Shown here: positions 1 through 4,713 of the stretch, piece by piece | How positions within the stretch are numbered: position 1 is the first letter of the stretch | Layout: every line of letters starts with the position of its first letter | NCBI GenBank assembly: GCA_964415185.1 | Contig: CAYPZI010000155.1 | Location: 1-6,433, forward strand | DNA from: CAYVBJ01 sp964415185 | Lineage (GTDB): Bacteria; Bacteroidota; Rhodothermia; Balneolales; Balneolaceae | Direction: 5' to 3' | Length of the DNA stretch: 6,433 nt | Position numbers and translations under genes: made by a program | The notes under the pieces: generated by a model | Told to the model about the DNA's origin: nothing | What the model saw: the letters and a program-made list of their open reading frames with translations, nothing else | Database searches by the model: none

Positions 1-60
1 ACATCCGGCCAGAAGCAGCGAAGGCAGCAGAATAATTCCCAAATAGTTCCTTCTAATCAT
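1..60 (-). CDS. Lipoprotein, N-terminal 20 residues only (runs off the left edge)
   Basis: An ATG at 58-60 on the minus strand opens a frame that is uninterrupted to the window edge. Its 20 codons read as a textbook lipoprotein signal peptide: positive start (MIRRN), hydrophobic core, and lipobox L17-A18-G19-C20, with the lipidated Cys codon at positions 3-1. Signal peptidase II would cleave before C20, and the mature protein would sit in the envelope. The start lies 21 nt after the stop of the beta-propeller gene on the same strand, so it should belong to the same operon. Nothing of the mature protein is visible, so its function is unknown. Clusters of this type often hold several related propeller lipoproteins, so a second propeller is a reasonable guess only. 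Confidence 0.75.
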   Translation of the reverse strand, partial: MIRRNYLGIILLPSLLLAGC

Positions 61-81
61 TATTTCCAGGTTGATTCCAAT

Positions 82-1281
82 TTATGATTCCGGAAGCTGC
101 AGCTGAAAACGGCGTACAACCGGGATCCCGTCCTCCGTATCAATCAGGTAAAAATTGTCGTCTTTGTCTTTCCAGTTGACGAGAGGCATTCTTGGCAGGT
201 TTTCAACTTCAACTTCAAACAGATGCTTGTGAGCGGTTATATTTAAATCTCGATCAAAAATCTGAACATCTATCTCCAGCAGATTGCCCTCATCCATAGT
301 TGTATCACCGCCCCTCCATTCACCGAAAAAGTGGACGATATTGTTCCCCTTTTCATCTTGATAAATTCCCGCATCAATGCTATATACCCTGCCATAGTGA
401 GCTCCCGGCCCATAATGCATATCCATAGTACCCGGCAACTCCTTTTCTATCTCAAATTCTGCTTTTGAAGCATACGTTTTAAAAGAGTTTTGATTTGTAT
501 CTTTTCCCCTAAAACTGCTTTCTATCTCCCATTTATCATCATTCTTCTTTAGTAAGTAAAGCCTCGAATTATAAAGCCCCGGAGAAAAAAAAATGTGATT
601 CTCCTGCTTTGATAAAGTAAAACTTCCGGGAGAAACTGCCATTTGTGTCCAGGCGAAGATATTATTTATATCAAGCAGTTCATAACTAAAAAATGATTCA
701 TAGCTATTTTGAAATTCAAAATCATATTCATGAAAGAAGTCCCTTTCAAATATCGGAGGCGGATCCGAAAATAAATCCATACTTAGGAAAAGTGCTATCA
801 TAGTCGAATCCGTATATACAAATGATTTCGGATAAAACTGTTTTGACATGTTATATGGATACGTTGCTACAGCTTCTCCATCGGTAGTAATAATCGAATA
901 GCGAAGTTGATGCCTGTCCATAAAAACAAGATGTCCCTCGGGAGTAAATTCCATAAATTCGAAATCATGAAATTTGTTTTCTTCTTTTCCCCGCCCTCCG
1001 AGATTTTTAATATAATTACCATCTTTGTCAAAAATCTTTATGGTCAGGCTCGCCTTGTCAGCAATGTAAATATTGCCATCCTCATCTGTCCGCACCCGAA
1101 TCGGCTGCCCAAGCTGGTATTCATCCGGCTGGGATTCGAGGCCGATAACTAAATCAGAGGAATAATTGATTAAGTTGTCATTAATTTCATTGGATATTAA
1201 TTCACTTTCATTACTTGAAGTGCAACTTGTGAATATTATGAGTAATAGTTTTAACCAAATCAAAAAGAATGATTTCTGCAA
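82..1281 (-). CDS. 6-bladed beta-propeller (NHL-like) lipoprotein
   Basis: A 399-residue protein with a hydrophobic N-terminal segment (residues 5-17) ending in FTSC, so C20 is the likely lipidation site. Phe at -3 is unusual for a lipobox but the context fits. A Ser/Thr/Asn/Glu-rich linker follows. Residues 66-98 match an NHL repeat well: D-E-D-G-N-I-Y-I-A-D, then I-K-I-F-D-K-D-G-N, then a G-G-R-G turn. The length suits the 6-bladed beta-propeller lipoproteins of Bacteroidota, which are surface or periplasmic and mostly of unknown role, probably binding a ligand or partner. The start is TTG: an in-frame TGA lies two codons upstream, and no upstream ATG or GTG exists in frame. No Shine-Dalgarno site is seen, only an A-rich leader. 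It starts 19 nt after the cysteine-rich peptide gene and ends 21 nt before another lipoprotein gene. The gene is visibly richer in A+T than radC or the iron-sulfur gene. Family call is fairly sure; function is not. Confidence 0.82.
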   Translation of the reverse strand: MQKSFFLIWLKLLLIIFTSCTSSNESELISNEINDNLINYSSDLVIGLESQPDEYQLGQPIRVRTDEDGNIYIADKASLTIKIFDKDGNYIKNLGGRGKEENKFHDFEFMEFTPEGHLVFMDRHQLRYSIITTDGEAVATYPYNMSKQFYPKSFVYTDSTMIALFLSMDLFSDPPPIFERDFFHEYDFEFQNSYESFFSYELLDINNIFAWTQMAVSPGSFTLSKQENHIFFSPGLYNSRLYLLKKNDDKWEIESSFRGKDTNQNSFKTYASKAEFEIEKELPGTMDMHYGPGAHYGRVYSIDAGIYQDEKGNNIVHFFGEWRGGDTTMDEGNLLEIDVQIFDRDLNITAHKHLFEVEVENLPRMPLVNWKDKDDNFYLIDTEDGIPVVRRFQLQLPES

Positions 1282-1300
1282 TTTATTTCACTTTAAAATT

Positions 1301-1570
1301 TTAATTCTCTTCTGGAGATGCACATTCGCCTTGCCCGCATAATGTTCCCTCAAGATTACAACTTCCGGTACACCCTGTAATACCACAAAATTGTGCCTCG
1401 GTGCAACCATTTGGAGCGCCACTTGAATTAAAAGTGCAAGTATAACAAGTTGTACTTGTCGTCATTGATGTTTCAATTTCAGAATCTGGTATTAATGTAA
1501 ATGCACTCGCAAAAATTAAAAATACGAATGATAGCGCAAGAATTATATTGCTATGATTTATATGTTTCAT
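1301..1570 (-). CDS. Small secreted cysteine-rich peptide
   Basis: An 89-residue protein with a signal peptide or membrane anchor at residues 8-25 and a short Thr/Ser-rich spacer. Its C-terminal half holds eight cysteines: C42, C45, C56, C62, C67, C71, C78 and C83. The cysteines sit among Gly, Thr and Asn with almost no hydrophobic residues, so the fold is probably held by disulfides or metal rather than a core. Only the first pair (C42/C45) is a CxxC. The start is set by a GGAG site 6 nt before the ATG, the clearest ribosome site in this cluster. The gene is immediately followed by the propeller lipoprotein, which mirrors the Bacteroidota habit of placing small secreted peptides (for example the NVEALA family) beside 6-bladed propeller genes. 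This peptide lacks the NVEALA motif and I do not recognise its family. It could be a ligand or partner of the propeller, or a modified or signalling peptide; these are guesses. Confidence 0.8.
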   Translation of the reverse strand: MKHINHSNIILALSFVFLIFASAFTLIPDSEIETSMTTSTTCYTCTFNSSGAPNGCTEAQFCGITGCTGSCNLEGTLCGQGECASPEEN

Positions 1571-1576
1571 AATGAT

Positions 1577-1580
1577 CTCC
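1577..1580 (-). promoter_or_regulatory. Shine-Dalgarno site of the cysteine-rich peptide gene
   Basis: GGAG lies on the minus strand with a 6-nt spacer before the ATG at 1570. It fixes the start of the peptide gene. The two lipoprotein genes downstream lack a comparable site, so the peptide may be translated more strongly than its neighbours. Confidence 0.6.
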
Positions 1581-1635
1581 GTTTTGTTGTGAGTTTTGGT
1601 TTGTTTTGGATCAGAAATTACAGGTCGATTATTCT

Positions 1636-1919
1636 TTACCTGGCAGTTTCAGAAACACTCGTCCACATCTTAAATACATCGTCTAATACGCTGTCCTTAT
1701 GTTCGGTAAATGTCATTTGGTTCGGAATTAATGTATTGGAAACCACCCATTGCTTTTCAACATCAATAAAGAGAAGGTTTTGCAGTGCCTGCTTAAATAC
1801 ATTGGGCGCATTTTCAGGCTTAAGCACAAGGTATGGCAACTCAAGGCCCGTGGTAAGAACAAAGCGGTCCACTCAATATATATTTGATAAATGACCGATT
1901 CATATTCTTGAATGAGTTC
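1636..1919 (-). pseudogene. Probable frameshifted gene remnant, family not recognised
   Basis: On the minus strand 1872-1636 is an open frame of 78 codons ending in TAA. Its product looks protein-like (GLELPYLVLKPENAP, FIDVEKQWVVSNTLIPNQ, VLDDVFKMWTSV), with an ordinary residue balance. A TGA lies directly before its only upstream start (GTG), and there is no ribosome site. Upstream, 1919-1863 in another frame also reads like protein (ELIQEYESVIYQIYIEWTA), preceded by a TAA. A single one-base frameshift near 1861-1872 would join the two into about 97 residues. I read this as the C-terminal remnant of a decayed gene, cut off upstream by the repeat region. It could instead be a short real gene starting at the GTG. 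Neither segment is recognised. Confidence 0.4.
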
Positions 1920-1953
1920 TTAAATAGTTTGCGAAAAAATAATACCCCTAAAT

Positions 1954-1967
1954 AGAGAGAGAGAGAG
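1954..1967. repeat. (AG)7 dinucleotide tract
   Basis: Seven perfect AG units lie between the gene remnant and the repeat mosaic. Tracts like this can change length by slippage. No intact gene reads through it, so an effect on expression is not evident. Confidence 0.8.
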
Positions 1968-2003
1968 AAAGTCAAGAAAAAAATTGTAACATTTTTGAAA
2001 AGC

Positions 2004-2035
2004 GTTGAACTGTAGAATTGTAGAATCGTTGAACT
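2004..2035 (+). repeat. 8-nt-period module, four units
   Basis: Four consecutive octamers of the form GT(T/A)GAA(C/T)(T/C): GTTGAACT, GTAGAATT, GTAGAATC, GTTGAACT. The same four units occur in copy B at 6140-6171 with one change (GTAGTATC). The first and last units are identical, so the block is a short tandem repeat at the left end of the dispersed element. Confidence 0.8.
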
Positions 2036-2093
2036 GGGTATTTGGATAATTACTTTGCATTTCAAGGGAAAGGCGACGTTGACAGAGATTATG

Positions 2094-2115
2094 CCCCGAC
2101 AGTGGCCGGGGTTTT
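2094..2115 (+). terminator. GC-rich hairpin followed by four T, inside repeat copy A
   Basis: CCCCG at 2094-2098 pairs with CGGGG at 2107-2111 across an 8-nt loop, followed by TTTT. This resembles a weak intrinsic terminator for plus-strand transcripts. The stem is kept in copy B, but no plus-strand gene ends just upstream of copy A, so in this place it may have no such role. Confidence 0.35.
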
Positions 2116-2430
2116 ACGCAGGGGTCGCGGTTGGGGGTTATTCTACAAGCCAAAGCCAGCTTTTCTCGAAAGCAAACCTTCGTGTCCTCGCGCCTTCGCG
2201 GTAAAAGCAAGCCTGGTTCGCACTCAAAGCCAGGTAGACACAGCGGGGTCACGGCGTACACGGCGGGGAAATATTTAAACCGAAACGTTGTGGCCGCTGT
2301 GAATTCGTGGTGTTCGCCGTGGTATATTAGAAGCAGGCAGTAGAAAATAGGCAGTATGCAATAAAAAGCATCGGAAAACTGCGCCCTTTGCGCTACGCTG
2401 CGTTCTCTGCGTGAAACCCCGGCTGCTGTC
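2098..2430. repeat. Fold-back element with 24-bp imperfect inverted arms
   Basis: The arm at 2098-2121 matches the reverse complement of 2407-2430 at 21 of 24 positions, sharing GACAG, GCCGGGGTTT and ACGCAG. Inside, GC-rich 9-nt-period units occur first in one orientation (ACACAGCGG, TCACGGCGT, ACACGGCGG at 2238-2266) and then in the other (2294-2322 on the minus strand: CCACGGCGA, ACACCACGA, TCACAGCGG). The whole therefore looks roughly palindromic about position 2265. A third such block (TTTGCGCTA, CGCTGCGTT, CTCTGCGTG) lies at 2387-2413. There is no transposase frame. The arrangement is like a miniature non-autonomous element or a folded intergenic repeat, but no target-site duplication was found. 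Confidence 0.6.
2337..2364 (+). repeat. 7-nt-period module, four units
   Basis: GCAGTAG, AAAATAG, GCAGTAT and GCAATAA follow one another with a strict 7-nt period. This is a third period length next to the 8-nt and 9-nt modules. Heptamer short tandem repeats are known in cyanobacteria as STRR sequences; this block is similar in kind but not in sequence. Confidence 0.6.
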
Positions 2431-2459
2431 GAAACAAGATTTCGATTCAAGGTCTAACC

Positions 2460-2508
2460 AGGCGGCGTCATTCGATTCAAATAGAGCATTGGAAGTGATA
2501 CGCCGCCT
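2460..2508. repeat. Inverted repeat with 9-bp perfect GC-rich stem
   Basis: AGGCGGCGT at 2460-2468 pairs perfectly with ACGCCGCCT at 2500-2508 across a 31-nt loop. The 10-mer TTCGATTCAA occurs twice nearby, at 2441-2450 and 2471-2480. The stretch 2431-2600 otherwise holds no credible gene. At 2526-2536 the run CTGTCATTCCG resembles another intergenic repeat start often seen in Bacteroidota genomes (recalled, not checked). Confidence 0.6.
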
Positions 2509-2561
2509 ATCATCACAAAAAGTACCTGTCATTCCGACTGAACCCGACAGAAAAATACCAT

Positions 2562-2578
2562 TCCCACGCCGCGTGGGA
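2562..2578. repeat. Short perfect hairpin, 7-bp stem
   Basis: TCCCACG and CGTGGGA flank a 3-nt loop. It lies 64 nt beyond the 3' end of the minus-strand gene at 2642-3160. It could help end or stabilise that transcript, but it has no T run on the minus-strand side, so it is not called a terminator. Confidence 0.5.
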
Positions 2579-2641
2579 TGTAATACATGCAAAGGCGAGG
2601 TAGTACATGAATAACTTACAGGAATGTAAATTTAATACTCC

Positions 2642-3160
2642 CTACCTGTTCGCCGCCCGGTAATCATCAATAAATGTGAGCACCTCTTCCAGGGCAGCTT
2701 CACGTATCATGGAAATACGGTCTTGTGAGACGATCCCCACCATCCCCGACTCCCATGTGCTGGCCGAAGTTTCCAGGTCACGGTGCAGGGTTAGCTTCAC
2801 GGGCTGATACAGGCGAAGCTCTATTGAGAAAGGGATCAATCCGTTCTCAAGCTCCATCATATTGATATGCATATACAAAAAGGGAATATCCGCCGAAGAC
2901 CGGACTTCTTCATCAGCCACGAAACGAATATCATTATTTACCAATTCGTTCACAACTGCCTGCCGGATTGTAGTCGGTGTAAGGCGTTCATTGCTGACAA
3001 GATTCCGGCTTCCCTCCAGATTAGCCGTAAACCCGATCTCTTGCAGCCCCTGCAGCGAAATACGGCCCCGCTCTACTTCATTTTGAGCTTGAGCCTGCCA
3101 CCCTGCCGGCAAAGCAGCCAGGAAAAATATCAGACCGGTTAACAGTTTTTTACCTAACAT
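2642..3160 (-). CDS. Secreted protein of unknown function
   Basis: A 172-residue protein with a clear signal peptide: MLGKK, then a hydrophobic core to residue 20, then A-Q-A with likely cleavage after A25. No lipobox Cys is present, so it should be soluble periplasmic or outer-membrane associated. The start is the ATG at 3160, because GGAGGG ends 4 nt before it. The frame stays open to a TTG seven codons upstream, but that start would place the ribosome site inside the gene. The mature part has alternating beta-like stretches (PFLYMHINMMEL, PFSIELRLYQPVKL) and a helical C-terminus (MIREAALEEVLTFIDDYRAANR). That pattern, with a W-E-S-G turn, recalls small conserved uncharacterised exported proteins, but I cannot name the family. 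It is monocistronic as far as visible: 317 bp separates it from the next minus-strand gene. Confidence 0.82.
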   Translation of the reverse strand: MLGKKLLTGLIFFLAALPAGWQAQAQNEVERGRISLQGLQEIGFTANLEGSRNLVSNERLTPTTIRQAVVNELVNNDIRFVADEEVRSSADIPFLYMHINMMELENGLIPFSIELRLYQPVKLTLHRDLETSASTWESGMVGIVSQDRISMIREAALEEVLTFIDDYRAANR

Positions 3161-3164
3161 TTTT

Positions 3165-3170
3165 CCCTCC
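3165..3170 (-). promoter_or_regulatory. Shine-Dalgarno site that decides the start of the 172-residue secreted protein
   Basis: GGAGGG on the minus strand followed by AAAA and the ATG at 3160. It is the strongest ribosome site in the window and argues against the longer TTG start at 3181. Confidence 0.75.
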
Positions 3171-3303
3171 AATTTTATCAATGTTTTTAACTTTTTTTTG
3201 CACTAATCTGTATCTATTACAGGTAAAACCGTGACTCTTGGATATCCACCGGATAAGCACCGGTAGACGATTCAAGTACTATGTTAACAATAACATGTAG
3301 GTC

Positions 3304-3405
3304 AAGTCATCGAACCGTGTCCGGCCTTTGACGGATGAGTCAACCCTGTATCATCGAAAGCATTCAAAATTGCTCAATTTTTCGAAAAAACTCATCCGAT
3401 GACTT
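3304..3405. other. Nested inverted repeats, candidate structured RNA
   Basis: The gap 3161-3477 has no credible gene. Within it, pairing segments nest: AAGTCAT 3304-3310 with ATGACTT 3399-3405; CGGATGAGT 3332-3340 with ACTCATCCG 3390-3398, directly adjacent on the right side; TCGAAA 3354-3359 with TTTCGA 3380-3385; and AATTG 3368-3372 with CAATT 3375-3379. Such nesting could fold as one long arm with an internal loop on the left. The strand is undecided: on the minus strand it lies between the end of the DUF423 gene and the promoter region of the secreted-protein gene. The same gap also has ATGTTA/TAACAT at 3281-3296 and CACCGG twice at 3247 and 3258, 11 bp apart, which could be protein-binding half-sites. 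Confidence 0.35.
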
Positions 3406-3477
3406 ACTTAAGGCACCTCAACATTTAAAGTTACACAACAATAGGTCAATACTTCTAATTCGTAAAACGGATGTGAA

Positions 3478-3855
3478 TTACAACTGTTGTTTAAAAATGG
3501 CAATGGCAAAAAGAATCCATCCGGCAATAAAGGCAAGCCCGCCCAGTGGTGTGACAGCGCCGAGCCAGGAGGTGTCGGTCAGGGTGAGAAGGTAGAGGCT
3601 GCCCGAAAAGATGAGAATCCCGGCAACCAGCAGCCAGCCCGACCACTGCAGCAGAATGCTGTCGTTGATATGAAGTGCCGTCAGCCCGATTATCAACAAA
3701 CCCAGGGCGTGGTAAAAATGGTACTGCACGCCCGTTTTGTAGACATCAAACCGTTCGGGAGTCAGCATATCCTGTACGGCATGTGCTCCGAAAGCACCAA
3801 ACCCCACTGCAAGTGCCATTAAAACTGCCCCGATAATTAAAAAAAGCTGCCCCAT
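3478..3855 (-). CDS. DUF423 family integral membrane protein
   Basis: A 125-residue, four-helix inner-membrane protein of the DUF423 family (the family of E. coli YgdD; related to eukaryotic TMEM256). Likely membrane segments are at residues 3-25, 44-62, 70-91 and 98-121. The family signature G-A-F-G-A-H is present at residues 20-25, as is the V-Q-Y-H-F-Y-H stretch before helix 2. Length is typical for the family and both ends look complete. The molecular function of the family is not established. It lies 45 nt downstream of the iron-sulfur gene on the same strand, so the two may share a transcript. The ribosome site is weak (AGGTAA). Confidence 0.92.
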   Translation of the reverse strand: MGQLFLIIGAVLMALAVGFGAFGAHAVQDMLTPERFDVYKTGVQYHFYHALGLLIIGLTALHINDSILLQWSGWLLVAGILIFSGSLYLLTLTDTSWLGAVTPLGGLAFIAGWILFAIAIFKQQL

Positions 3856-3900
3856 CTGTTACCTGATTAAGTTTATATCACATCAAAATTTTAAAATCGA

Positions 3901-4557
3901 TCAGGGTGCCTCAAAACCTGCCTCTTTATGGCTGCCGTCGCAAAACGGTTTGTTACCCGAAGCACCGCAGCGGCACAGAGCCATGTTTTTACCGGTTTCA
4001 TAATACGTATCCTTTGCCGTCTGAATCTGATAGGTGCCTTCAACCAGCACCGGGCCGTTTTTCATCACTTTCAAGATAAGAGGGCCATGAGTATTCTCTC
4101 TTACTTCGGGAAACCGTTCGGCATCCGACTTTTCCGAAGCCTCAAACTCTTCATCCTGATGGCTGTTGTCGCACGCCGGTTTGTTGCCTGACAGCCCGCA
4201 CCGGCAGAGGGCAAACCGTGTATCCTCCAGAATCATATTTCCTTCGGAATCCTGAACTTCAAGATCTCCGTAGATATACACGGGGCCGTCTTTTTCAAGG
4301 CTGATCCTGTTTTTGGCAGGAGGTTTTTCATTTTCTGTGCCATCCATCCTCTCATATTGCAATGCTCCCGTCGGACATTTATGAATGGTTTCAGCTACCG
4401 CCTCAGCCGGTGCACTATCAGGCTGAACCCACGGTTTAGCATTTATATCAAAAACTGCCGGCAAGCCGCCGGTACATTCGGCAGCATGGATACAGCGGTT
4501 AACATCGTATGTTACTTTAATCTTTTCTCCTTTGTATGTCAGTACTTTTTCTTTCAT
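3901..4557 (-). CDS. Iron-sulfur protein: divergent 4Fe-4S domain plus two CDGSH domains
   Basis: A 218-residue cytoplasmic protein with three parts. Residues 1-70 match the divergent mono-cluster ferredoxin domain (Fer4_19, as in E. coli YjdI), with C22-I-H-A-A-E-C28 and C61-P-T-G-A-L. Only three cysteines are available there, a spacing like that of 3Fe-4S ferredoxins. Residues 86-137 form a first CDGSH domain with ligands C118, C120, C129 and H133. Residues 157-214 form a second with C195, C197, C206 and H210, motif C-D-G-S-H intact. In the first motif Gly is replaced by Asn (C-D-N-S-H), but all four 2Fe-2S ligands are kept. CDGSH proteins hold a redox-active 2Fe-2S cluster with 3Cys:1His ligands; the family is tied to iron-sulfur and redox handling, with the exact bacterial role unsettled. 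The gene precedes the DUF423 gene and diverges from radC. Confidence 0.93.
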   Translation of the reverse strand: MKEKVLTYKGEKIKVTYDVNRCIHAAECTGGLPAVFDINAKPWVQPDSAPAEAVAETIHKCPTGALQYERMDGTENEKPPAKNRISLEKDGPVYIYGDLEVQDSEGNMILEDTRFALCRCGLSGNKPACDNSHQDEEFEASEKSDAERFPEVRENTHGPLILKVMKNGPVLVEGTYQIQTAKDTYYETGKNMALCRCGASGNKPFCDGSHKEAGFEAP

Positions 4558-4713
4558 GACTCACTTATATTTGATTCAGAATTTAATAATGACCTCTATT
4601 TATAAAACGCATTTTTTACGATTTAAAAAAATCTTTTCCCAAGGTGTAAGGTTTTTACTTTTTTTTGATCATACTCTTAACCAACAAAATTCCATTCATC
4701 AAAGTTTTGAGAC

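Larger units (their letters stand above)
1997..2287 (+). repeat. Dispersed repeat, copy A (about 290 bp)
   Basis: This stretch is repeated in the same orientation at 6133-6433. Alignment by eye gives long identical blocks: 27 nt at the left end (1997-2023), 38 nt at 2178-2215, and about 32 nt around 2235-2266, with more diverged sequence between. Both copies stop matching, as far as can be seen, at the CCGAAACG at 2280-2287, which is also where the window ends for copy B. It holds an 8-nt-period module, a CCCCG/CGGGG hairpin, and two GC-rich 9-nt-period modules. No reading frame is conserved between the copies: substitutions and a 10-nt length difference fall freely. It is non-coding and much richer in G+C than the flanking genes. 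Confidence 0.88.

Noticed and set aside
907..1152. Plus-strand open frame inside the propeller gene
   Set aside because: It is antisense to a well-supported lipoprotein gene and has no protein-like features of its own.
2178..2413. CRISPR-like array
   Set aside because: The units are 7-9 nt with no unique spacers, far too short for CRISPR repeats, and no cas gene is present.
1920..2592. Open frames of 67-176 codons on both strands across the repeat mosaic
   Set aside because: They are formed by GC-rich repeat modules, have odd residue composition, and their frames are not kept in the second repeat copy, where substitutions and a 10-nt length change break them.
2616..2629. TTACA/TGTAA hairpin as terminator of the 172-residue protein gene
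   Set aside because: The stem is only 5 bp with one G-C pair and no T run follows on the minus strand.
3161..3181. Longer start (TTG at 3181) for the secreted protein gene
   Set aside because: The strong GGAGGG site lies inside this extension and is correctly spaced for the ATG at 3160, which also gives a standard signal peptide.
3487..3822. Plus-strand open frame opposite the DUF423 gene
   Set aside because: It lies entirely antisense to a clear DUF423 gene and its product has no recognisable pattern.
4566..4573. TATATTTG as a -7 promoter box for radC
   Set aside because: It matches TAnnTTTG, but no TTTG lies at a suitable distance upstream, and it would give a leader of about 130 nt.
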